Shown one piece after another: positions 10,586 through 22,107 of a stretch of DNA of 64,000 bases (its first letter is position 1; every line of letters begins with the position of its first letter). Made by a program: the position numbers and the translations under genes. Under the pieces are notes generated by a model. The model saw only the letters and a program-made list of their open reading frames with translations. It was not told where the DNA came from and made no database searches. The stretch is taken from the NCBI GenBank assembly GCA_905250025.1, contig CAJNOJ010000177.1, forward strand, positions 1 through 64,000. Direction: 5' to 3'. This DNA comes from Adineta ricciae (lineage: Eukaryota > Rotifera > Eurotatoria > Adinetida > Adinetidae).

Positions 10586-13500
10586 ATGTCGACACCAATC
10601 ACCACGACAGACACAGCTAATCCGGCATATATTGAAATATTTCTAGGAGGAGTCCATGAGTCCAATCATGAATACATCTGTAAACGACTTTGTGAACGTA
10701 TCGATGGCCTTGTATCTTGTCGATTTGTTGATGATAATAATCGAGTAGAACTTTCTTACGATACAAATGTACTCGATCGATATGCACTTCTCACAGCCAT
10801 TCAACGTTTAGGACATCCGGTACAATCAGTGAACTCAGAGTCAATTCAATGTCAACTACGAATCGAAGGGATGCATTGTAATTCCTGTGTTTCGAATATT
10901 TGCGGTGCAGTCCTGGACTTACCGGGCGCTCTTGATATTCAGTTAACATTTTTAGACAAACTTGCCACTATCGTATACGATCCTTCGATTCTTAAATTAA
11001 ATGACATTATCGATGAAATTGAAAAACTTAGCTTTCAAGTGGCTATCTCCAGTACTGAACAAGTTACATCAACAATCAAAGATACTTCAAGTATGTTCTC
11101 TAAAAAGTAGCTCTTGACCTAGATAATTAAATGGCATTGTAGTATCTAATGCACTACTTACTACATCAACGAATGACAATTTAATTCGTAGGACAAGTAT
11201 TCGATGTATGTAGTCTTGTTAGATTTTAGGTGGCATTATAACTGATACGATTCTTTTCTCGGATTTAGCAATTGATGACGAAATTAAATTTCAACAATCG
11301 AAAACAACTCGAAAAGGAAGTCGACACGCATTATTATCAAAACCAGACTATGAAGTCGAACTTGAAACATGTTTTCTAACTGTACTTGGCATGACATGTG
11401 CATCATGTGTGGATAGCATACAAAGAAATTTGAGTAAAGTTGAAGGTAACTGTTGTCATGTATAATGGATTCACATATTTACAATTGAGAACGAACTAGG
11501 TATTCATTCAGTCTTAGTTGCACTTTTGGCACAACGTGCAGAAGTTAAATATGATCCCGCATGTCTCTTACCAACACAAATTGCTACTTTAATAAATAAC
11601 CTAGGATTTCAAGCTGAGGTACTTGAAACTGCGACGCGTGGCATGGAAGCCATTGATGTTAATGTAAAATATATATTTTGGAAGAAGAGTCAAACGAGTG
11701 TATCGATCAATTGTCATTTTTAGATTGAAGGCATGACATGTGCATCGTGTGTAAATAAAATTCAAAATCATATGACTAAAATTCCTGGTATAAAATCCGT
11801 TAATGTTGTATTACTAACTAATCGTGGGCGAATTCAATACGATTCAAGTATTATTGGACCGAGAGATATTCTCAAACATATTACAGTTAAATTTCTCTGC
11901 CATTATATAGACGGAAGTATCATTGGATGTTTCTTTTAGGAAGATCTTGGTTTTCAAGCAACGATATTGACAGAAAATGCAAAGTCTCAAGATTTAGCTC
12001 GTTCTCATCGACGCATAACTCGACAGTAAGTAATGAATGTCTTCTATTTAAAACATTTCAATCGACTTCACTTTGAATCTGCAAAGATGGAGAAACTCAT
12101 TCATTATTGCCGCTATCTTCGGTGTACCCGCGATGATCATTATGCTTGTTTTTATGTTCAAATATGATGATCATAGAAAAGCGCCTCACGTCTCTACTGG
12201 TTTATCAGTTGAAAATTTAGTCATGTTCTTATTAGCTACACCTGTTCAAGTAAGCGTAACTCTACTGCTTTCCAAGTTTATCGATCTATTAACAATATTC
12301 GTTTGTAGATCATCAGTGGAAGATATTTTTACATTCAAGCATTCAAATCATTGCGACATAAGACGGCGAATATGGAAGTTCTTATTGTCTTAGCCACTAC
12401 CATTGCTTATTTGTATTCTGTTGTGGTCGTTGCGATCAATATGATTATGAAAATACCCAGTCCAATGGCGTTTTTTGACGTATCACCAAGTAAGCTCTGA
12501 CTTATGATACTATTTGTACATTGTTTACATGTTAATTCGTAGTGCTTTTCATGTTTGTTGCTTTGGGCCGATGGCTTGAGCATACCGCTAAAGTAGAAAA
12601 ACAAATTATTCGAGATTTTGGAGAAAATCAATCCATTGTTTCTGATATAGGCGAAAACTTCCGATGCACTGAAGAAATTGTTATCATTGCAGCCACCCCA
12701 AGGTACATTAGTGAAGTTAGACGAAACGGGAAAGATTATCGAAGAGAAAACCGTTCTTGCTCAATTGATTCAACGTGATGATTTACTCAAAGTTCAACCT
12801 GGTGAAACCATTCCAACAGATGGTCGAATCATTGACGGTACGACAACGTGTGATGAGTCATTAATTACGGGAGAATCGATGCCTGTTGATAAAACTATTG
12901 GTGCACAAGTTGTTGGCGGTACAAAAAATCTTGACGGTTTAATTATAATGCGTGCAACACATATTGGACAAGAAACAGCGTTGAAGCAGATTATTCGATT
13001 AGTTGAAGACGCTCAAACTTCGAAAGCACCAATTCAACAATTAGCAGACCGAGTTGCCGGTTATTTCGTACCATTTGTTGTTTCGATTTCGCTACTCACA
13101 TTGATTCTCTACATTATTTTGGGCTTTACAATGTTTGATACTTTTAAAAAGTACTCATCTGTAAGTTTCAAATAAGATTTTGTTCGAGTATCATTTTCAA
13201 CTGTATAGTACTATCACTCAATGGATGAAAGTTCACATGAAAATGGACACTCAACGGATACATATGATGCTTCGAAAGCTGAGATTGTTCTGGAACTTGC
13301 TTTTCGCTATGCCATTTCTGTTCTTTCGATTGCTTGTCCGTGTGCATTAGGTTTAGCAACGCCCACTGCTGTTATGGTTGGCACAGGTTTTCATATAAAT
13401 CATCTGTCGATTGATTGTGTACATATAGATACATTTTAGGTGTGGGTGCATCCAATGGTATTCTTATCAAGGGCGGAGAACCTTTGGAATCTGCTCATAA

Positions 13501-14990
13501 AATTGATACCATTGTATTTGATAAAACTGGTACCATAACAAAAGGCAAACCATCTGTTGTTGATAAACGAGTTTTCATCCAAAATTCATATATGACTCTC
13601 GACCGAATGTTGGCTATTGCAGGTGGGTAACGAAGGTGAATCTGACTATTCACATGTTTTTTTTTCTTTTGTGCTCATAGGTACGGCGGAAAGTGGATCG
13701 GAGCATCCGTTAGCTTTAGCTATATGTACTCATTGTAAAGAACATTTCGGCACCGATCAATTAGGTCTCTGTCGTGATTTCAAAGCTACTTGGGGCTACG
13801 GACTACAAGCTCGTGTCAGTAACATTGACTGTTTGATAAGAAATACTACTGAAGAGCGTTCCCGAGCATACTCAGTTCTTATTGGTAATCGAGAATGGAT
13901 GAAATGTAATTGTTTGACAGTTGACGATGGTATTGATAAAACAATGTCTCTTCACGAGCATGATGGCCATACAGCAGTATTAGTAGCGATTGATGGTAAT
14001 GACAAGTTTTATTTAAAATATGATATGATACGTGTCTATGTCAATGAATGATTTCTAGGTAAAATAGTTGGTATGTTAGCCATAGCTGATGAAGTAAAAC
14101 CTACTGCCGCATTGACCATCTATGCATTGCAGTCGCTTGGCTTACGTACGATTCTATTAACAGGTGATAATGTTAAAACAGCACGTGCTATTGCCAGTCA
14201 AGTTGGTATTAAAACTGTATTTGCTGAAGTTTTGCCTACGCACAAAGAACGTTTTATTGCTAATCTAAAAAAGAATAATAAAAAATCGCGAGGAAAAATA
14301 GCTATGGTTGGCGATGGAATCAATGATTCACCAGCACTAGCTCGTGCTGATGTTGGCATTGCAGTTGGCACTGGCGCCGATGTAGCCGTCGAAGCCGCAT
14401 CGATCGTCTTGATACGTGATGAACTATTTGATGTTCTTGCTGCAATTATGCTTTCGAAAAAGACAGTATGGCGTATACGGATTAACTTCATGCTTGCCAC
14501 TGTTTATAACTTAATCACTATTCCGATTGCTGCCGGTAAGTGAGTTCGATCGACAAATTCCTATTAAAAGAATCGTCTAGGTGTTCTTCTTCCTGCCGGT
14601 GTTAAAATTATGCCCTGGATGGCATCAGCAGCCATGGCAGTCTCATCTGTAAGCGTGGTTATCTCGTCTTTACTATTGCGATATTTCAAAAAGCCAACGA
14701 TGGAGAAATTTGAAAGAGACAGTCGTTATCGACAGTGGTCATTAAACAAATCCGTTGGTATTGTTGTTCATCGTGGTATTGACGACTTACCAGCTCGTCG
14801 TTCTAAACCCTCAAGTCTTGTGTCACTCTTTAAAAATAGTCGATTATCAAACATTGTGGTCGAATCGATATCAGCGATTAAGAGTGCTGTTATGGACGAG
14901 AAAAGAAAAGCAACTGTATTTTTCAGCGATGAACGTTCACCTAATCAATGTAGAGAAGAAGAAATAGAACTACAAATAACTGCTATGTGA
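10586..14990 (+). CDS. ATP7: copper-transporting P-type ATPase (ATP7A/B type)
   Basis: Fourteen exons (10586-11090, 11269-11445, 11500-11663, 11724-11885, 11940-12025, 12087-12249, 12309-12489, 12543-12592, 12651-13160, 13209-13386, 13440-13622, 13681-13995, 14059-14535, 14581-14990) encode 1186 residues. Three metal-binding HMA domains carry GMxCxxC at 95-101, 209-215 and 285-291. A fourth, N-terminal HMA-like domain (about 14-80) has lost the CxxC. The membrane part starts near residue 368. Actuator TGES is at 569-572, the CPC copper site at 709-711, phosphorylation motif DKTGT at 753-757, SEHPL at 793-797 and hinge GDGIND at 976-981. It pumps Cu(I) into the secretory pathway or out of the cell. 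Every P1B catalytic motif is intact. CTR1 and ATOX1 follow immediately. Confidence 0.97.
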
Positions 14991-15498
14991 ATGTTTATAC
15001 GAATAATTTTATTATTTACAAGTGTGAGACACGAAAAAACAAGCAAATAATCGTTTTGTCTTGTTTCTCTGAATAAATAAAATTCTATACATCGAGCTGT
15101 CCGTTTTGCATTTGACATTTAACAAGTAACTGATCATTGTTTTCGTCATGTGATATAGGATATGTCATATCAAACGCAGTCATAAAAGGGTTGAGTCTCA
15201 TAAACTGATATAATAGTCGACTGCAGTATTGTGATAAGTAGACGTTAGTTCTTGTGCAAACATACGCACTCCTTTCTTTTCTTTCCATTCTTTTGTAATG
15301 ATTTAATATCGCGAGTGAGAAAGCATATTTTTGAAGTGTTTTATTCTTTATCTCCTTACCGCAAATTTCAAATATTGCCGTACACATACACGTCTTTCAC
15401 GCTCACGTTTAATCAAAAAACGAAGGAACTATTGATTGAATATGAATACCCATCACGTTCATAGTCTGCATTGTAAGAACAGGTCAACAGTGAAACCA
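14991..15498. other. ATP7-CTR1 spacer
   Basis: A polyadenylation-type AATAAA at 15072-15077 probably ends ATP7. The rest should contain the CTR1 promoter. One minus-strand ORF here is described separately. No metal-response core motif was seen in this stretch. Confidence 0.4.
15085..15387 (-). CDS. possible small ORF, 100 aa, between ATP7 and CTR1
   Basis: This is an uninterrupted minus-strand ORF with protein-like composition: a basic helical first half and an acidic end containing DMTYPISHDENN. It lies in a gap that no other gene explains. No family is recognised and no splice partner could be fixed, although a GTAAGG and a CTGCAG inside it could also act as splice sites. If real, it would be divergent from CTR1. 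Chance remains a good explanation. Confidence 0.25.
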   Translation of the reverse strand: MCTAIFEICGKEIKNKTLQKYAFSLAILNHYKRMERKERSAYVCTRTNVYLSQYCSRLLYQFMRLNPFMTAFDMTYPISHDENNDQLLVKCQMQNGQLDV

Positions 15499-16231
15499 AT
15501 GGCATCGCAACATAATCATTCTGATTCTATGCACGATCATATGATGTCACAGGTAGGTCTATACAATAAAAAAGAATCGCATTTATCGGAATGTTTACTG
15601 ATTATTTAGATGGCTTTTCATACAGGTGTTACGGAAACAATTTTATTCGAATCATGGATAACTACGTCACCTTCAAGTAGATGATCTCTGAAATGTATTT
15701 GTTATATTTATTCTAAATATTTCTTTAGTTTTTCTTATCTCATGCATATTCATATTTATCTTGAGTATTTTGCATGAAGGTATCAAAGAATTTCATCGAT
15801 TTTCAGAACAAGAACGACTTACTAAACAACCAGTGTTAGTAGGAGATCCATTGGTTTTCCTTGATTGCATTCCTATACATTTCCTATAGACGTTTAGATG
15901 ATGCTATTGAAAATGAACTGGCTCGTATGAATACTGAATCTCTTCCAACAACAATTCGCACTAAAACTAAGTAACACGAAGGAATTATTCATTTTATCTC
16001 TTGTACAAATGTTTGTATTTTTCAAGAATTCGTCCATCATACTCCGAACGCATACTGTCGAATATATTATATACCACTAACATAATACTTAGCTATAGTT
16101 TAATGCTCATTGCAATGACGTTCAATGTTTATCTTTTTCTTGCTATTGTACTTGGAATTGGCGTTGGGCATTTTATATTTACATTGAGTGGTATAACTTC
16201 TTCAAGTTACAGAAATCGCCGTCACTCGTAG
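15499..16231 (+). CDS. SLC31A1: high-affinity copper uptake protein CTR1
   Basis: Five exons (15499-15552, 15610-15676, 15729-15834, 15890-15970, 16027-16231) give 170 residues. The N-terminus is a short His/Met-rich extracellular segment (HNHSDSMHDHMM) typical of copper-gathering CTR tails. TM1 follows FESW near residue 41. TM2 carries the invariant MxxxM selectivity filter (MLIAM). TM3 carries the GxxxG packing motif (GIGVG). Together these define the SLC31/CTR trimeric Cu(I) channel at the plasma membrane. The terminal HCH motif of human CTR1 is absent. The gene lies 508 bp downstream of ATP7 on the same strand. Confidence 0.92.
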
Positions 16232-17033
16232 AAACACTTATCTTTGTTTACAATGGTTCTTCACAATTGAATATGGTCTTACCTTAAGTACCTGAATTGT
16301 ATTTAAAACTCAACCAATGTAAACAAATCTTCCGAATAACTGCATAATATTTATAATGTAATACAATAACTGTATTTTTAGAATACAAAAAAAAATGCAT
16401 ATACCTTCATTTGGTATTTCAAAGATTTGAGAGTAGAACAAAATAATCAGAAGTAATTCATCGACTACAAAAAAAAACTCTGATGATGTTAATCAATTTA
16501 TCCATAACCTATATTATCATAGGAAAATTGAACGGATTTTGTTGATTTGTTATTGATGTTCTTGAAGGGATTTGGAATTGTACACGAGCAGACGTTATTA
16601 TTGTTAAATTTTGTCATATCTTCCGACTGAAAATTCTTCTCCGATAGTAAAAAGTCGGAAGCAACAGAATTGTATTGTAAGGTTGAATTCAAATCCTTCG
16701 TATTGTACTGATGAGTATTCATTGGTCAGATATGAAGCTGAAAAGATTGAAAGGAAGTAATCCTTAATCTGATGCGAAATATATACTTGTCAGATGCGCG
16801 AGTCTCACTATAATGTAGAGGATTAAATTGTTCGCAAATATTTGAAATGAATCATCGAAACCCAATTCGTCTGGTTTTTCTCTATCGTTTTGATCGGCTA
16901 TCAAATGTGTTATATTTTAAAAAATGCAAATTTGTTTATGACAACATGCAAATGAAGAAAATGAAAAGAAAGAAATGTCCAATGTCACTGCGAAAAACAA
17001 GTCTCTAATATTAATAGACGAATATTCGCAAAA
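16232..17033. other. convergent spacer between CTR1 and ATOX1
   Basis: The 3' ends of CTR1 and ATOX1 face each other here. The stretch is very A/T-rich, with several A-runs. A minus-strand ORF of 74 codons (16498-16722), Asn-rich and without a family match, sits behind a TTTTCAG. It was judged too weak to call as a gene. Confidence 0.4.
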
Positions 17034-17310
17034 TTATTTCGTTTGTGCTTGAAAGCCTAATCCGTTGATTTTCTCAACTACAGCTTGTTCACTTGTTTTA
17101 TCACTGTCGAATTCCACATGGGCTTCTTTTTCATCCAATAACACCTGAAATGTACACAATCGAACAGAAATTTACTCTGATTTTGAACAATAACATGACA
17201 CTTACTTTAACGGATTTTACACCATCGATTTTACCGACATTTCGTTCGATGTTTTTAACACATGATTGGCAAGTCATGCCATTGACGCTGAACACTTTCG
17301 TGGTGCTCAT
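17034..17310 (-). CDS. ATOX1: copper chaperone ATOX1/ATX1
   Basis: Two exons (17310-17206 and 17144-17034) encode 71 residues, the normal length for this family. It is a single ferredoxin-like HMA domain with the Cu(I) site MTCQSC at about residues 12-17, and a conserved lysine-containing EKINGLGF segment near residue 60 where the family places its copper-neutralising Lys. It takes Cu(I) from the import side and hands it to the HMA domains of the ATP7 ATPase in the cytosol. The likely client (ATP7) and supplier (CTR1) are the next genes along the chromosome. Confidence 0.95.
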
Positions 17311-18393
17311 TCCTTTTCAGATTAGAATCTAGAATACCGATGAAATACGAAGGTTACTAGACTAGACATGGCAAATCTTGAAGTTGAATAAAGTTAAGCA
17401 AGAATGTTTAATATGGTGTATATATTTGTTTATTGTGAAGTCGTATGGTGTCATAAAACAACTGACTATTCTGCTTGCTCATCACGTAAATTCAATACTC
17501 AAATCAAAAATTTTCGTGCATACTGACATCTTTCTTTCGACGTTATGTTATCGGACGAGGTTTGTCGCTACACCAGCTTTGAATGTTAATGGTTGCCATT
17601 CGTTAAGAATAATCAAGCTGAACAAGTTAAAACAACATTTTGATTAGATACTGGTGATGCTTTGAAAACACGGCATATGAGTAAATATATTTCTTTTGAC
17701 CACACCAATTTCTAATCAATACGTTTCAATAAAAGCCAGCCAACATCAAGCAAGTTTGATACATAAGATAATGATATGTCGCGTGTACTCTGATTATTTA
17801 TATTGAACTTCAAACAATATTCTTTAGAATAAAGATAGAAATACACGCTTCAGACACCTTTATTTTGAAATCATTCTACGAGAGATCGAGTGTTTTCCTT
17901 CATGTTGGAATCATTCACAAGCGAAAACGCATCTCTCTCTCTCCGACATCTATCATTCGATACTATGTTGACTCTAATATGGACATTGAAGGACAGAAAA
18001 TCTGCTAGATAGTCAATACGGTCATTCCATGTAATACTTGTTCTCGGCTATACTCTCTTGAATAACATGTACATTACCTGTTCATATTTGTTTTGATCGT
18101 CGTATTCAAAACTGAAGGTCTTATTCGAATTAGCGTCAAATGAAAGGCGAAGTATCGATAATCAACGACGCATTCTATGAGTACAATAAACGAGTGACCA
18201 GTCACAGCATTGGTATTCTACCCATTGTCATCTGTTTTGTGCTACATTCTGTACTCGAATGCAAAATTTACCGACATCTTTCACTTTGTTGCAGCGCTAT
18301 TGAAAGAGGTTTATCGTCATGTCTATTCATAATGTTAATGGTTACTACTCAACAATTCAATTTTTGTTAGTAAAAATCAAATAAAAACGAACT
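17311..18393. other. 1.1-kb stretch upstream of LRRC34
   Basis: No intact gene was found. It should include the ATOX1 promoter (minus) and the LRRC34 promoter (plus). It also contains the degenerate LRRC34 copy listed separately. ORFs at 17378-17647 and 18140-18370 have no domain content. Confidence 0.4.
17655..17790 (+). pseudogene. degenerate copy of LRRC34 exon 1/intron 1/exon 2
   Basis: A 22-base word at 17673-17694 is identical to 18520-18541, which spans the exon 1 donor of the downstream LRRC34-like gene. About 40 bases later, 17735-17778 (CAGCCAACATCAAGC, then AAGATAATGATATG) matches exon 2 at about 18621-18665 with scattered changes. The intervening intron is shortened. The reading frame is destroyed. 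Because intron sequence is copied too, this is a decayed DNA-level tandem duplication, not a retrocopy. Confidence 0.6.
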
Positions 18394-20155
18394 ATGCTAA
18401 AAGAACTGAAAAGTAGTTATGAACAGGCATCAAACAAGACTAAGCAACGTCCCAATCAAGGTATTGTCGACACATTGAGCACTCTGCGAGAGCGTTCTCT
18501 ACGCTATATCGATGAATCTGCATATGAGTAAATATATTTCTGAAAATTTTCATCTCTAAACCATACGAATTCATTTTCTTACTAAAGAAACTATGATCGC
18601 ATCTTACCTTTGAATGGCAATCAGCCAACATTAAGCAAGTTCAGAATACAAGATAATGATTTGCCACATATATTCGAAGCATTGAAAACGGCAACGATGA
18701 TCACTCACCTCGATCTTCGGTAAGCATTCATTAAGAAAATGATGCACACGTAAATATATTCCTTTCTTAGATACAATCGCATCTCAGATGAAGGTGCTGG
18801 ATTACTTGCCAATTTCCTCAAAGTAAACTCAATTTCGTTTTCGAATGACGAAAGTGAAAACTCCATGTAATCTAGGACGATCAATATATATCAATTCTTA
18901 ATTTACAAGGAAATGATATACATCGAAAGGGTACACAAAGTATAACGAATAGTCTTAAGGTAAAAGTTTAAAGTTAGAGAGAAAAAAATTGAATCTATTT
19001 GTGTGTTAAATCAGACAAATACGGCATTGTCATCTTTATCACTTGCCGATAACAGCATTGGCAAAGACGGTGGAATGGCAATGGCTGAAACACTTCAAAT
19101 CAATATTAATCTTGAACATTTGAACTTGGCGAATTGTGATTTAGTATATTTCGATCATAATATGAATTCTATTCGTTAATAGAGCTTTGTTTCAGGAAAT
19201 GAATAGTTTGGTTGCCTTACTGACTGTTCTACGCTACAATCCAAGTTTAAAATCACTTGATATAAGTCGTCCGGTACCACAATATCAACATACGAACTGG
19301 GTGGACGATATAGCAATCCATATTGCACAAATGCTCGAGGTTTTTGTCTAACAGTTTTGAAAAGATAGTCTCTAATAGCATAGTATTTCAAATAGAAAAA
19401 CACGGTCTTACAAGAACTACACATACAAAAATATGAAATTCGTGATACTGGATTCATGTGGATATGTCAAAAGATGCAACATAATCAAACATTATATTTC
19501 CTCGATCTCAGTTGGTATGTACACATAAGGGTATTTAATGAAACATAAACCAAATACCTATATTTATATATAGCAATCGAATTACACGTGACGGAGCTGT
19601 GTATATAGCATCTATGCTTGAAAAATGTAGCCTTCTTCGACTCAATTTAGCTTTTAATCGATTGGAAGATGAAGGCGCTGGTCATATCGCTACTGCATTA
19701 CTCCATTCGAATTCTAAACTTCGAAGGTATTTATCGGTTCGCTTCTGACAAATACTTTTAAACATATTGCTCATGTTTAGTCTTGATATTCGTTCGAACA
19801 ACATTAAAGGAGATGGATTGTGTAGTTTAGCTGATGCGGTTAAATTTAATTCAGCTTTGATGGAACTGTTTATTTGGGGAAATGTCAATGAAGAACGAGC
19901 ATGTTTAGTAAGGGAAATTCTTTCTTATAGTTTCTTATAGTTTTCTATTTTTTCTTTTAGGCTCTTGAAAATCTTTTAAAAATTCGTCGCTTTGAACCTG
20001 ATAACATTGATGTATCGCCTTATCGTGTCGATGCTCGGACATATTTGGCTGAATCAACGAATAATCTTGATAAGTATGCATACTGGAAACAAGTTGAACC
20101 ACGTCTTCGTATTCAACCAGCTGTAAATCGCGAAGCATTGAGTGAACGTGCCTGA
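18394..20155 (+). CDS. LRRC34: leucine-rich repeat protein, LRRC34-like
   Basis: Ten exons (18394-18527, 18588-18719, 18771-18822, 18876-18959, 19015-19143, 19196-19339, 19396-19514, 19574-19726, 19781-19907, 19961-20155) give 422 residues. There are at least seven RNI-type leucine-rich repeats (LDLRYNRISDEGA, LNLQGND, LSLADNSIGKDGG, LDISR, LDLSSNRITRDGA, LNLAFNRLEDEGA, LDIRSNN). The C-terminal block YRVDARTYLAE...YWK resembles the tail of vertebrate LRRC34. RNI repeats form a curved protein-binding scaffold. LRRC34 is linked to germ and stem cells and nucleolar partners in vertebrates. The orthology call rests on the C-terminal block and length. Confidence 0.75.
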
Positions 20156-20205
20156 TTTTGTCTATTTTTATTTAACACATCAAGAAAAACCTCAATATAT
20201 GAATT

Positions 20206-21590
20206 TTACGAATGAACTTTCTCATATGCTGATCGAATATAATCTTTAAATACAAGACCGATAGGATTCGGAAAATGACCTTGTGAATGAAATGTGAATT
20301 GACGACCGATATAAAAATTAGGTCCATCTGTATTGATAATATACAGAAGGTCACCTCGATTGAAACTAAGCTCATGAGAATCACCAGTTGTTGGATGATA
20401 GTCATAGAGACAAACATAAATATTCTTAGGGAGAACGCCACTTGAAAATTGTGTTGGCCGAGGCGGTACTCGAACAGGAGTTTCAGTAAGATACTCTAAA
20501 GTCGTAGGTATCTAAAATCACAAAATGTGTATCCGTTTGTGAAAGAAAGATATTACCGATGTTGAATCCAAAGCATCGGGATTTTCGTAGATTTCTTCAA
20601 CTAAAATAGTAATACATCGTGCATCGATTCAATATTACAATGTTTAGTTACAATCTGTACTCTGATCGCTAACCGTTTCGCTTAATGCATCAATCCATGA
20701 ATTAGCAGTGCCAGTTTCAGTTGTAAACTAAATGATCAACAATTCTTTTGTGAACTAATCTCTTTTAAGAATAAAAAACCCTTACATATTCGATACCTGA
20801 ACTATGTTTGAATTCAAATTCTTTTTTACTTCCATATACGAACGAACAAGCTAAATATTCAGTTTGAGATATTTTTTATATCACTTCAAAAAACAAAAAA
20901 TTCTTCTTACTATTGTCTAAAACAAACGTATGAATCATATTCTGACTTTTCCCCTTTTGATAAACGCTTAAATGAACGATTTTTTCCTTGTCTCGACATG
21001 CATAAGACAATTCTCCACGAACTGTTTTAAATCCACCTTCTAATATATGAAAACTATGTGAAAAGGTCAATTTCAATGGAAGATTTACTTTTGACTAAAG
21101 GTGACAGAACCGTTGAACCTTCAAATAACAATTTTCATCTTCGAATGCGTTCGATCGAAAGAAATTCTTACTTTTTCGAACAGTTAATTCACCTTCTTTA
21201 ACTAGAGTGTTATTCGACGATGATAAACTTCGTTCTTTTTTAGTATGAAGAATTTCATTGGGTATAGATGTCTGAGTGAAATTTGTTGGAGCACTAAATT
21301 GATTCAGAGATGTTTCATACGCATCGATACATGAATATTCATTATTCTTATGATTGGAAACATGATGAGATATAATTGGAGAAGACACATCATAATAAAT
21401 ATTCTTTAATTCAGGATTGTTTTGCTGAAATTCTTGAAGTATTTGAACGAGAACACTTTTTTCAATTGTTGATGTTGGCCACTTATGAAACGCTATAGCG
21501 TAACAATAGACAAATCAATATATTCAAAACAAATGAAACATTACTTCGAAGAAGTTCTTGAAAATTATCTCTTAGTCTATCACTAGACAT
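20206..21590 (-). CDS. SKAP-like adaptor with PH and SH3 domains
   Basis: Seven exons (21590-21545, 21492-21172, 21087-20911, 20850-20786, 20727-20661, 20600-20557, 20511-20206) give 341 residues, close to the 359 of SKAP1/2. A short helical N-terminus is followed by a PH-like domain at about 113-225 (C-terminal helix with NSWIDAL), a Tyr motif EEIYENP near 230 that could bind SH2 domains when phosphorylated, and an SH3 domain at about 270-330. The SH3 has CLYDYHP, ELSFNRGD and the SKAP-like IGLVFKDYI end. The usual tryptophan pair of the SH3 ligand groove is replaced (FYIG). It probably links tyrosine-kinase signalling to the membrane and cytoskeleton. Confidence 0.6.
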
Positions 21591-22107
21591 TTTTGAAGCT
21601 GTCCACAAACGACGAAGAATATACTTTTACCTGTCCGCAACATAAAGAATGTTATTCTTATCAGTTATGAGTCAGAAAGTGTGTTTCTCTTTTTAGAGTA
21701 ATCGAAATTTACAATTCATAATATTTATTGTTTGAACACGGTATCTTTTTAATAAATATCGGATTGATTTTATGTGATATGCTGATGCCGATAAATTCCA
21801 GTGGGAATCAATTCCCCTTCACAACTATGGGACAGGGAAAAGATAATTTATTTGAACTTGCGTTTATCCAGTATAGAAATCAGTACTGTTTTCAGTTGAC
21901 TATGATAAAATCTTATCATTTTCTGTATAGAACTCGTTGGAGTAATTGCACACTGCTGATATCTATATTTTCATTGGTCGAAAATGATTTCTTTCGTCCA
22001 TAGTTTACCTATGTCTAGCTTGAAATCAGTTGTAGAGAAAACAAAGCGTTACACATCGAATATCTCGCGAAGAAATTCGAAGTAATTTCACTTTCATTCT
22101 TTCTCAG
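21591..22107. other. divergent promoter region SKAP-like / UBA3
   Basis: This lies between two divergent starts. The ORF at 21728-22003 has no supporting features. The pyrimidine-rich TTCTTTCTCAG ending at 22107 abuts the UBA3 ATG and looks like a leader trans-splice acceptor. Confidence 0.4.

Noticed and set aside
14198..14500. 100-codon minus-strand ORF
   Set aside because: It is antisense to the ATP7 exon encoding GDGIND and is explained as a shadow of that exon.
16498..16722. 74-codon Asn-rich minus-strand ORF behind TTTTCAG
   Set aside because: Low complexity, no family, in the convergent CTR1-ATOX1 spacer. Too weak to call.
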